Shown: piece by piece, positions 1 to 5,867 of the stretch | Layout of the letters: every line of letters begins with the position of its first letter | Numbering within the stretch: position 1 is the first letter of the stretch | Assembly: GCA_030648675.1 (NCBI GenBank) | Contig: JAUSGV010000144.1 | Location: 1 to 14,004, forward strand | Source of the DNA: Dehalococcoidales bacterium | GTDB taxonomy: Bacteria > Chloroflexota > Dehalococcoidia > Dehalococcoidales > UBA2162 | Length of the DNA stretch: 14,004 bases | Reading direction: 5' to 3' | Position numbers and translations under genes: made by a program | The notes under the pieces: generated by a model | Told to the model about the DNA's origin: nothing | Seen by the model: the letters and a program-made list of their open reading frames with translations, nothing else | The model's database searches: none

Positions 1-469
1 TGCGGCCCTCGACGAACTTCCCCAGGGACTGGAATGGTTTGAAGGGGATCAGCCAGTGCAGCACGTCGAGCCAGTGATAGGCGAACGGGATATGATATTT
101 GTGGGCGGCTTTTACCGCGAGCCAACTGTTCAAGATACCGAAACCGACTACGACATCGGGTTTGAATTCTTTTATCTGGCGGTTTATTTCGCCGCGGTGC
201 GTAAAGAGGAGCGAAAAATAGTCCAACGCGGGTATTTTTACGATGCCGGGGCGGACGACCGTGACTTTGGCTTTATCGTATATTTTGCATACGTCGGGAA
301 AAATCTGCCGCCGGGAAAAAAGTTCTTTCCTGCCTTGCGTACGCCACAGCAACTCATAATCGATGACACGTATTTCGTGTCCTCTTAAGGAAAGCATTTC
401 CGCGAGGTGGTGCTGCTGCAGCGGGTTCCGTTTTATCCAGTCCGATTCCTGGGTGATAAGCAGTCTCAT
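1..469 (-). CDS. Glycosyltransferase, GT-B fold, N-terminal part (cut by window edge)
   Basis: Reading the minus strand from the ATG at 469-467 gives 156 codons without a stop up to the window edge, so the C-terminal half is missing. The protein begins MRLLITQESDWIKRN, a short beta strand, followed by a helix around HHLAEMLSLRGHEIRVIDYE (residues 20-39). This is the usual start of a GT-B, family 4-like N-terminal domain, where a strand is followed by 'go to the other side' helices. Later EFKPDVVVGFGILNSWLAV (101-119) matches the 'KPDVVH' strand and helix of the acceptor domain, and HIPFAYHWLDVLHWL (126-140) the next strand. Donor and acceptor cannot be predicted because the nucleotide-sugar domain lies outside the window. 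It is probably envelope or exopolysaccharide related. The sedoheptulose-7-phosphate isomerase upstream on the same strand fits a surface-sugar locus. The Shine-Dalgarno is weak. It is missed by simple ORF calling because no stop is present. Confidence 0.72.
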   Translation of the reverse strand, partial: MRLLITQESDWIKRNPLQQHHLAEMLSLRGHEIRVIDYELLWRTQGRKELFSRRQIFPDVCKIYDKAKVTVVRPGIVKIPALDYFSLLFTHRGEINRQIKEFKPDVVVGFGILNSWLAVKAAHKYHIPFAYHWLDVLHWLIPFKPFQSLGKFVEGR

Positions 470-534
470 TCTATCTTGATTTCCATCTTAACCAATCAAA
501 CCCTTTTATCCCGTTTAGCTTGCTACCATTCCGT

Positions 535-554
535 TCCCGTATCGCAGTACGGGA
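535..554. repeat. REP-like hairpin TCCCGTA-TCGCAG-TACGGGA
   Basis: Perfect 7-bp arms (535-541 and 548-554) enclose a 6-base loop TCGCAG. A second copy with loop TCGGAG lies at 5767-5786 between archease and rtcB. The conserved loop TCGNAG and stem mark a dispersed intergenic element rather than a chance hairpin. Confidence 0.6.
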
Positions 555-599
555 CAAGGCTTGACACGCCTGCGTGCCGTAACGCACTCTCGCCTGCCA

Positions 600-631
600 C
601 CCGCCTGCCAAAGCCTTGTGCGGCGGGCAGG
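600..631. repeat. 32-bp dispersed repeat, copy A
   Basis: This GC-rich 32-mer is repeated exactly, in inverted orientation, at 10553-10584. It contains its own partial dyad (CCGCCTGCC and GGCGGGCAGG). It lies in the spacer between the glycosyltransferase and gmhA, together with two other repeat types. Confidence 0.75.
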
Positions 632-668
632 AAGAACTTGTTCGGCGAGCAGGTCTGCGTGCAGGCAC

Positions 669-727
669 GGAATCCAGAAATCGTACTTGAAAAAATAGCC
701 TGGATTCCGGCTTTCGCCGGAATGACA
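669..727. repeat. Dispersed repeat GGAATCCAG-N22-CTGGATTCC plus hairpin, copy A
   Basis: GGAATCCAG (669-677) pairs with CTGGATTCC (700-708). The second arm runs straight into a hairpin TTCCGGC-TTTC-GCCGGAA (705-722) and ends GGAATGACA (719-727). A second copy with the same arms, a 23-base spacer and the same GGAATGACA end lies at 10401-10461. Elements of this look are common as dispersed intergenic repeats in metagenomic genomes. Function unknown. Confidence 0.65.
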
Positions 728-764
728 TTCGTTGAGGGTGCCTCTCTTGGGCGAAAGGTATCAT

Positions 765-1346
765 CTATTGTTGTGCTAACGCTTTTTCCACCAATTCGCA
801 CACGATGTGCCCTATGGTGATGTGGGCTTCCTGGATGCGGGGGGTGTTGTCTGAGGGCACGATAATAGTAAAGTCGGCCGCCTTCGCCAGTTGCCCGCCG
901 CTGCCGCCGGTCAGACCGATTGTCTTGGCTCCCAGCTTCTTCGCGGCTTTGATGGCCTCGATCACGCTCGGAGAATTACCGCTGGTGCTTATGCCGATGA
1001 CGATATCCTTTTTGTTGCCGAGAGCCTCGATCTGGCGGCGGAATACGGTTTCGTAACCGTAATCGTTGGCCAGGGCGGTGACGATCGAGGTGTTGGTGTT
1101 CAGGGCGATGGCGGGAAGGGCTTGTCTTTCCATCTTGAATTTTCCGACCAGTTCGCCGGCGATGTGCTGGGCGTCGGCGGCACTGCCGCCGTTGCCGAAG
1201 ATGATAACTTTCCCGCCGTTCTTAATGGCCGCGATGATAAGGTCCGCTGCTTTTTCGATTTCCCCGAGTTTGGTTCGGGCGATTTCGTGTTGGACCCGGG
1301 CGTGTTCTTCGAGCCGGTCAGCAATTTCTTGTTGTCGTGAATTCAT
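765..1346 (-). CDS. gmhA: Phosphoheptose isomerase (D-sedoheptulose-7-phosphate isomerase), SIS family
   Basis: GmhA isomerises sedoheptulose 7-phosphate to D-glycero-D-manno-heptose 7-phosphate, the first step to ADP- or GDP-heptose for surface glycans, in the cytoplasm. The 193-residue length is normal for the family. The SIS motif IIFGNGGSAADAQH spans residues 48-61 and TSGNSPSVIEA 121-131. The zinc ligand set H61, E65, Q172 and H180 falls at the same positions as in E. coli GmhA. I chose the ATG at 1346-1344 (MNSRQQE) because GGAGG at 1352-1356 (minus strand) sits 5 bases upstream. The longer frame to 1448 reads only repeat DNA. DiaA-like SIS proteins are related, but the full ligand set favours the enzyme. 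The neighbouring glycosyltransferase on the same strand supports a heptose or glycan role. Confidence 0.88.
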   Translation of the reverse strand: MNSRQQEIADRLEEHARVQHEIARTKLGEIEKAADLIIAAIKNGGKVIIFGNGGSAADAQHIAGELVGKFKMERQALPAIALNTNTSIVTALANDYGYETVFRRQIEALGNKKDIVIGISTSGNSPSVIEAIKAAKKLGAKTIGLTGGSGGQLAKAADFTIIVPSDNTPRIQEAHITIGHIVCELVEKALAQQ

Positions 1347-1363
1347 GCATGCCTCCGCACGGC

Positions 1364-1437
1364 CTGCCCGCCGTCCCTTGATGACTCCCTGTCCGCCGTT
1401 CCTTCGGAACTTTGGAAGGCGGGCGGCAGGCGGGCAG
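1364..1437. repeat. GC-rich inverted repeat in gmhA upstream region
   Basis: CTGCCCGCC (1364-1372) is the reverse complement of GGCGGGCAG (1429-1437). Inside lies a small hairpin GTTCC-TTC-GGAAC (1398-1410). The words resemble those of the 32-bp repeat at 600-631. The element sits just upstream of the gmhA ribosome binding site, so the promoter of gmhA must lie within or beyond it. I see no convincing promoter. Confidence 0.5.
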
Positions 1438-1453
1438 ATTGGCTTCATTATAG

Positions 1454-1530
1454 ATTAAAAATCAAAAAGTAAAAAGCAAAAATAAAAGATCAAAGTCCAA
1501 ATGCCAAAGTCCAAAGACCAAACTTAAAGC
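1454..1530. repeat. Degenerate 7-bp tandem array, 11 units (NNYAAAR-like)
   Basis: The stretch splits without remainder into eleven 7-base units, each with an A-run in the same register, for example ATCAAAA, TCCAAAG and ACCAAAC. A second, longer array with the same consensus lies at 7333-7437. The gap 1347-1684 between gmhA and the DUF1786 gene holds this array, a palindrome and a G-tract motif, and no gene. Looser 7-base spacing seems to continue at 1600-1641. Confidence 0.7.
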
Positions 1531-1546
1531 TAAGGATTCGTTTTAC

Positions 1547-1580
1547 AAGGCCTCGCCTTGCGATCGCAAGGCGAGGCCTT
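1547..1580. repeat. Perfect 34-bp palindrome, GCCTCGC family, copy 1
   Basis: All 34 bases are self-complementary (centre GCGATCGC), containing GGCCTCGCCTTGC and its complement. Related palindromes lie at 5150-5180 and 7551-7582. Each sits 3' of a gene; this copy lies about 105 bases past the stop of the DUF1786 gene. There is no U-run, so it is not a canonical terminator, but as RNA it would fold into a very stable stem. Confidence 0.75.
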
Positions 1581-1644
1581 ATGAGGTTAACCACAAAGCT
1601 TAAACTCAAACCTTAAGCTCAAGAGAAAAGCAAAAAGGTTAAGC

Positions 1645-1669
1645 GGGGATTGGGGACTGGGGATTGGGG
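1645..1669 (+). other. Potential G-quadruplex motif
   Basis: Four GGGG tracts (1645-1648, 1652-1655, 1659-1662, 1666-1669) are separated by loops of exactly three bases (ATT, ACT, ATT). This fits the canonical intramolecular quadruplex pattern. It lies on the plus strand 16 bases beyond the stop codon of the minus-strand DUF1786 gene, and so on that gene's template strand. Confidence 0.6.
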
Positions 1670-1684
1670 ATTATATGATGGCTT

Positions 1685-2767
1685 TTAGCGGGCCAGGGCT
1701 TTTTCGATTTCGTTGCGCCAGCGGGGAAGTTTGATCGCGGCGGCTTTGAGCAATCCGTAACAACCGGTGAGCATCATGCTGCCGAACGGCGCGGCGAAAT
1801 AAGGCTTCAAGTGGGAATGGGCGAGCCGCGACCGCCTTGGCCCCGTGACGGCGATGAAGGGGTTCCCCCCTTTTTCAAATATCAGGCCGCCGTGACCACC
1901 CTCTTCACGAATATCATGTCCCTTGAGAGTCCCGGCAACGGTGCTCGCCAGGAGTTGCTCCAGCCGTTCTTCCGACAACGCGGAAGTATGGTGTTCGAAG
2001 AATCCCTGCACCTTTGTGCCTTGCAGATTGAAAGCGAGAGTGTGGGAATTGCCCATGTTTATGGCGAGGCGGTTTTCGTGCTCCGCCACCATTGGATCGA
2101 GGCATATGCCGAGTACCGCGGCAGCCCCGGTGTCCATGAGCACCAGCGGGGCATCTTCCTTAAAGCTTCTGGCTACGGCCAGTAAACGGGAAAAATGTGA
2201 CGGTATTTCCGTACCGGAAAACATAAAGGCTTCGAGAGTCAGGTTGGCCTGGAGAAGCTGCTCAAGATAACGGAAGCGCCACAGACGGTCGCTTTCCCCT
2301 TTCGGCGCGATACCGTGGTCGAGGACCGCTACGGCGACCGCGTCCGGGTGAAGGTCGATATTCCAGTTGGAAAGTGCTTGCCTCAATTGTGCGAGATCGA
2401 TATCGGCCATCGCGATGGTTGTGCTGTCCCGACCCCCGGCTTTTTCTCCGTCGGCGATGATCTTAATTCCCCACGAAGAAACAATATCGAGGTCGTCATC
2501 GAAGGTGCGGGCGGCATTCTCCCCGGCCAGCACTTTTAGCCCAGCTTCCAGATGCCGCTTGATCGCTGAAGTGCAAGCCCCTCCGCCCATGGTATCGCCG
2601 GCAAGCACGATGTTTTTTCCCTGCCGGGTGGCCGCCTCGATCTTCCTGGCGGCGAGAATCGTCGGCGAGGGCAGGACCAATTGAACGGCATTTTCGACGG
2701 GTTGGGTGGTGTCCAGAAACAGGATGTCCTGCGTGGTCGAACCGATATCGAGGCAGATAATCTGCAT
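1685..2767 (-). CDS. DUF1786 family protein (actin-like ATPase fold, function unknown)
   Basis: The 360-residue protein opens with LDIGSTTQDILFLD (residues 6-19), a phosphate-1-like loop of the ASKHA (actin, Hsp70, sugar kinase) superfamily. The second half carries LMDTGAAAVLGICLD (210-224) and LAINMGNSHTLAF (234-246), resembling phosphate-2 and adenosine regions. A conserved-looking AVLDHG lies at 147-152. This combination is what I recognise as DUF1786 (COG4012), sometimes annotated without proof as a pyruvate formate-lyase activating enzyme. No radical-SAM CxxxCxxC motif is present here, so that name is not supported. Full length looks intact. The ATG at 2767-2765 fits the family start, but its Shine-Dalgarno is poor; purine-rich GGAGGG lies about 27 bases further up. 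It is divergent from the response-regulator operon, sharing a 205-base spacer. Confidence 0.75.
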   Translation of the reverse strand: MQIICLDIGSTTQDILFLDTTQPVENAVQLVLPSPTILAARKIEAATRQGKNIVLAGDTMGGGACTSAIKRHLEAGLKVLAGENAARTFDDDLDIVSSWGIKIIADGEKAGGRDSTTIAMADIDLAQLRQALSNWNIDLHPDAVAVAVLDHGIAPKGESDRLWRFRYLEQLLQANLTLEAFMFSGTEIPSHFSRLLAVARSFKEDAPLVLMDTGAAAVLGICLDPMVAEHENRLAINMGNSHTLAFNLQGTKVQGFFEHHTSALSEERLEQLLASTVAGTLKGHDIREEGGHGGLIFEKGGNPFIAVTGPRRSRLAHSHLKPYFAAPFGSMMLTGCYGLLKAAAIKLPRWRNEIEKALAR

Positions 2768-2835
2768 GTTGTGCCAATTCTATCGCTTTTGAAATCCCTC
2801 CGTCTACTATTACTAAGGGATGCCTCCATTTTGGC

Positions 2836-2864
2836 TTGACAGTCACTTTCCGCAAGTTTATACT
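2836..2864 (+). promoter_or_regulatory. Near-consensus sigma70/sigmaA promoter for the response-regulator operon
   Basis: TTGACA at 2836-2841, a 17-base spacer and TATACT at 2859-2864 match the housekeeping consensus at 11 of 12 positions. Transcription would start near 2871 and leave a leader of about 100 bases before the first coding region. The leader holds an imperfect stem (GAAACGCG with CGCGGTTTC, one bulge). I see no known riboswitch. Confidence 0.72.
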
Positions 2865-2972
2865 CGGTTTGAAATGTGCGAAGGCGGCGGTCAGCCGGAA
2901 ACGCGAAAATGATGCTCGTGATATCGCGGTTTCGCAGGTTTTCATCATTGATTTTGCCGTGATGGGCGTGGG

Positions 2973-4004
2973 GTGCAGCAGGAACCGGAATTGGCTGATG
3001 AACTACAAACAGTTTTGATCGTAGACGACGAGGCTTCGATCCGGAGATTGGTCATGGCAAAATTGGTCAACGCCGGGTACCGGTGTGTTGAAGCCGGTAA
3101 TGCCGCGCAAGCCATGGATAAGCTGAATACAGAGCCGGTCAGCCTGGTCCTCCTCGACGTAAAAATGCCGGGGAAGTCGGGAATCGAACTTCTCCCCGAG
3201 ATAAAAACCCATTTCCCCGATACCGCTGTTGTTATGGCCACGGCCGTGGCTGACGTTACCACCGCCATCGAGTGCATGCAGCATGGCGCTTACGATTACA
3301 TCACTAAGCCTTTCGATCTGGAAGACATGCTGCACAGCGCGCGGCGCGCCCTGGAAAAAAGGCGCCTGGAAATCGAAAACAAGGAATACCAGGTACATCT
3401 GCAGGATAAAGTTGCCGAGCAAGCCGGCAGGATACGTGCCTCTTTCTTCAATGCCATCAGGGCACTGAACAATGCGCTGGAAGCCCGGGACAAATATACC
3501 AGCGGTCATTCGCAGCGCGTCACCGACCTGGCGGCGGCCATTACCCGGCGAATGGGGCTGTCTCCGGAAGCTATCGACACTATCGTTCTGGCGGGGATGG
3601 TCCATGATATCGGGAAGATCGGTATCAGCGAGGCTATACTGAACAAACCGGCGGCCTTAACGGATGATGAATTCCGGGAGATTAAGAAGCATCCGGAAAT
3701 CGGCGAGCGCATCCTGGCACCGGTTGCCGCCGATGAGGAAATTCTTAAGTTGGTGAGAAACCACCATGAACACTTTGACGGCTCCGGCTATCCGGATGGC
3801 TTGGCCGCTGAAAAAATACCGTTGGGGGCAAGGATACTGGCGGTGGCCGATGCTTTCGAAGCGATGACTTCCGAACGGCCGTATCGCAAAGCGCTCAGTC
3901 CGGATGCGGCTTTTGCCGAAATCGAGCGGTGCAAAGGGACGCAGTTCGATCCCAAAATAGCCGAAATTATGCTCAAGAGCCGGGAAGGTTCCGGGAATAA
4001 ATAA
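2973..4004 (+). CDS. Response regulator with HD-GYP domain (putative cyclic di-GMP phosphodiesterase)
   Basis: Residues 13-125 form a receiver domain: acidic pair D18-D19, phospho-acceptor D62 in LLDVKMPGKSG, and switch lysine K112 in YITKPFD. A charged helical linker (about 126-165) follows. An HD-GYP domain fills the rest: HDIGKIG (211-217, the HD pair at 211-212), H240, HHEHFDGSGYPDG (264-276, with the GYP triad) and VADAFEAMTSERPYR (291-305). All signature residues are present, so hydrolysis of cyclic di-GMP is expected on family knowledge. Architecture matches RpfG-type regulators. The start is uncertain. GTG at 2973 is the first possible start after an in-frame stop at 2949-2951 but has a poor Shine-Dalgarno. 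TTG at 2991 follows AGGA by seven bases and would remove six residues. First gene of a three-regulator set. Confidence 0.88.
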   Translation: MQQEPELADELQTVLIVDDEASIRRLVMAKLVNAGYRCVEAGNAAQAMDKLNTEPVSLVLLDVKMPGKSGIELLPEIKTHFPDTAVVMATAVADVTTAIECMQHGAYDYITKPFDLEDMLHSARRALEKRRLEIENKEYQVHLQDKVAEQAGRIRASFFNAIRALNNALEARDKYTSGHSQRVTDLAAAITRRMGLSPEAIDTIVLAGMVHDIGKIGISEAILNKPAALTDDEFREIKKHPEIGERILAPVAADEEILKLVRNHHEHFDGSGYPDGLAAEKIPLGARILAVADAFEAMTSERPYRKALSPDAAFAEIERCKGTQFDPKIAEIMLKSREGSGNK

Positions 4005-4051
4005 AGATGTCGGACATATGCCATACAAGCCTGATAAGGAGTTAACGTTCA

Positions 4052-4429
4052 ATGAGTGATAAAAGTTCTCCCAAGAAGAAATTACTGGTTGTGGATGACG
4101 AGCCGAACATCAGGTTACTGATAAAAAGGATTTTTGAGGAAGAGTTTACGATTTTCGAAGCGGAGAATGGGGAAAAGGCCTTAGAAGTGGCCTTGCGGCA
4201 GGTACCGGATGTTATCCTGATGGATATCATGATGCCGGAAAGCGACGGACTGTCTGCTCTAAATGAAATGAAATCGCATACACAAACCAGTAATATCCCG
4301 GTGATCATGTTGACCGGTGTCGGCCACGAATTAAACGAACGGCTGGCCAAAAGCGTTGGTGCTAACGGGTATATGCGGAAGCCCATTAAACCCCAGGAAT
4401 TGATCGACGCCGTGAGAAAGGTGGCATAG
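4052..4429 (+). CDS. Stand-alone CheY-like receiver protein
   Basis: A 125-residue protein made of one receiver domain only: LLVVDDEPNIR (11-21) with the acidic pair D15-D16, phospho-acceptor D58 in ILMDIMMPESDG, T88 in IMLTG and K110 in YMRKPI. There is no output domain, so it should act by binding a partner or shuttling phosphate in a relay. AAGGAG at 4037-4042 with nine bases to the ATG is a good Shine-Dalgarno. It lies 47 bases after the HD-GYP regulator and 24 bases before the next regulator, so the three are most likely one transcript. Cognate kinase and target are not visible in the window. Confidence 0.9.
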   Translation: MSDKSSPKKKLLVVDDEPNIRLLIKRIFEEEFTIFEAENGEKALEVALRQVPDVILMDIMMPESDGLSALNEMKSHTQTSNIPVIMLTGVGHELNERLAKSVGANGYMRKPIKPQELIDAVRKVA

Positions 4430-4453
4430 CAAAAACTGAACCGGAGTGATTTT

Positions 4454-5149
4454 GTGGTCAAGAAGCGAATTCTTGTTGTCGACGACGAAATAAATATCAT
4501 CAAATTCCTGCGCGCCAACCTGGAAGAAAAGGGCTACGAAGTTTTGACGGCGATGGATGGGGCGGCCGCTCTTCAGGTTTTCGAAAAGGAAGTCCCCGAC
4601 CTTGTCCTTCTTGATATCATGATGCCCAAATTGGATGGGTTCGAGGTTTGCCGCCGCTTGCGCGAGTGGACTCACACTCCGATCATTATGCTCAGTGCCA
4701 GGGCTAACGAAGGGGACAAGGTAAAATGCCTCGATATAGGGGCCGACGATTACATAACCAAACCTTTCGGGGCAGCGGAAATGTTGGCCCGGGTAAACGC
4801 GACGCTGCGGCGCAGCGAAATGTCGAATACTCCACCCTCCGGGCCGTCCTTTGTCTGCGGCGACCTCACGGTAAATTTTTCCGGGCGGCAGGTTACCGTG
4901 GCCGGCAAAGAAATCAAGTTGACGCCGACTGAATTCAATCTCTTGCAGGAGTTCGTCTTGAACGTCGGCAAGGTGCTGACCCACACGTATCTGCTGAATA
5001 AGGTTTGGGGGCCGGAGTACCGTGATGAAACGGAGTACCTGCACGTGTTTGCCCGGCGCCTCAGGATGAAGCTTGAACGCGACCCGGCAGAACCGAAGCT
5101 GATCACGACCGTGCCCGGCGTCGGTTACCAGTTTCAAAATGCGTGCTAA
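4454..5149 (+). CDS. OmpR/PhoB-family response regulator, KdpE-like
   Basis: The 231-residue protein has a receiver domain at about 5-118 (D10-D11, phospho-acceptor D54 in LLDIMMPKLDG, K103 in YITKPFG). A short linker (SEMSNTPPSG) leads to a winged-helix DNA-binding domain at 133-228. The latter contains LTPTEFNLLQEF (156-167), VLTHTYLLNKVWGPEYRDE (174-192) and the closing PGVGYQF (221-227). The WGPEYRDETEYLHVFARRLR wording is closest, in memory, to KdpE. No kdpFABC or sensor kinase is present, so a potassium role is not shown. Translation starts at GTG 4454, with GGAG at 4443-4446 seven bases upstream. The stop abuts a palindrome at 5150-5180. Likely last gene of the operon. Confidence 0.9.
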   Translation: MVKKRILVVDDEINIIKFLRANLEEKGYEVLTAMDGAAALQVFEKEVPDLVLLDIMMPKLDGFEVCRRLREWTHTPIIMLSARANEGDKVKCLDIGADDYITKPFGAAEMLARVNATLRRSEMSNTPPSGPSFVCGDLTVNFSGRQVTVAGKEIKLTPTEFNLLQEFVLNVGKVLTHTYLLNKVWGPEYRDETEYLHVFARRLRMKLERDPAEPKLITTVPGVGYQFQNAC

Positions 5150-5180
5150 TAGCCTCGCAAGGCGTCGCCTTGCGAGGCTA
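5150..5180. repeat. 31-bp palindrome, GCCTCGC family, copy 2
   Basis: Fifteen-base arms (5150-5164 and 5166-5180) are perfectly complementary around a single T. It begins on the base after the TAA of the third response regulator. It shares GCCTCGC and AAGGCG blocks with copies at 1547-1580 and 7551-7582. A transcript end or 3' stabilising stem is plausible, but there is no U-run. Confidence 0.72.
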
Positions 5181-5294
5181 GGTCTCGCACTTCCGGTCTT
5201 TTCCCGCCAATCGTGTTGAACACTCCTCTATAGGGTTGTTCCATGTTTACCGCGGTAAAGTTCCAGCGTATCATTGAAGTAAGGGGGAAATTCA

Positions 5295-5714
5295 GTGGCG
5301 TTGGCACGGCGATTTCGCTTGATCGAACACACGGCCGATACCGGCTTGATCGCCTACGGCAAGGATTTGCCGGAGGCTTTCGCCAACGCGGCTTACGGCA
5401 TGTTCAGCATTATCGCCGACCTCAGGCTGGTTAGAGAAACGGAATCACGTGTCGTCGAGGTAAGTGGAAACGATACGGAAAGCCTGCTTTTCGAGTGGCT
5501 CAACCGCCTTCTATATTTCTTCGACGTCGAGATGTTATTGCTGAAAAGGTTTGATATCATAAAATTCGACGGCAAGACCATGCAGGCAAAGTGTTGGGGT
5601 GAGAAATTCGATCCGTCCCGTCATATAATAAAGATAGGCGTTAAGTCTGCCACCTATTATCTTCTCCAGGTCGATAGAGAGAAGAATAGAGTCCGGGTCA
5701 TCTTCGATATTTAG
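5295..5714 (+). CDS. Archease (RtcB activator)
   Basis: A 139-residue protein with the family start RFRLIEHTADTGLIAYG (6-22), including the metal-binding Asp (D15), and the family end RVRVIFDI with the conserved penultimate Asp (D138). Archease speeds guanylylation of the RNA ligase RtcB and keeps it turning over; this is established for archaeal and other RtcB systems. The GTG at 5295 is chosen because AGGGGG (5282-5287) precedes it by seven bases and the motif begins just after. Length is normal for bacterial and archaeal members. The rtcB gene follows on the same strand after 153 bases, which strongly supports the call. The gap contains a dispersed hairpin. Confidence 0.88.
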   Translation: MALARRFRLIEHTADTGLIAYGKDLPEAFANAAYGMFSIIADLRLVRETESRVVEVSGNDTESLLFEWLNRLLYFFDVEMLLLKRFDIIKFDGKTMQAKCWGEKFDPSRHIIKIGVKSATYYLLQVDREKNRVRVIFDI

Positions 5715-5766
5715 TATCTGGCAGAGATTCGTGTAATGGCAATGCAAGTTCGCTCAGGCGGGAACA

Positions 5767-5786
5767 CCCCGTATCGGAGTACGGGG
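5767..5786. repeat. REP-like hairpin CCCCGTA-TCGGAG-TACGGGG
   Basis: Perfect 7-bp arms enclose the loop TCGGAG; this is the second copy of the element at 535-554. It lies between archease and rtcB, upstream of the rtcB Shine-Dalgarno, and explains why an in-frame extension of rtcB to 5736 reads open but is not protein-like. Confidence 0.6.
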
Positions 5787-5867
5787 CAGGTTCTGTGCCA
5801 CCAATCACCAATAGCTCAAGCAAATAATAACAATGAAATTACACAACTAGTCCTAGGGAGGCGGCTT

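Noticed and set aside
56..388. A plus-strand 110-codon frame
   Set aside because: The opposite strand encodes a convincing glycosyltransferase N-terminus over the same bases; the plus frame has no family-like features.
1347..1448. A longer gmhA starting at 1448
   Set aside because: The extension is repeat DNA. The GGAGG-ATG pair at 1346 gives the standard 193 residues and the E. coli numbering of the metal ligands.
1454..1530. A CRISPR array
   Set aside because: The 7-base units are far too short, there are no unique spacers of regular length, and no cas genes are present.
2871..2972. A cyclic di-GMP riboswitch in the leader of the HD-GYP operon
   Set aside because: The context was tempting, but I see neither the conserved GEMM core words nor the tetraloop-receptor pair, only one bulged stem.
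4454..5149. Calling the third regulator KdpE and assigning a potassium role
   Set aside because: The C-terminal domain resembles KdpE, but no kdpD or kdpFABC gene is in the window, so only a likeness is reported.
5736..5867. A longer rtcB starting at 5736
   Set aside because: The 44 extra residues read through a dispersed hairpin, and GGGAGG sits six bases before the ATG at 5868.
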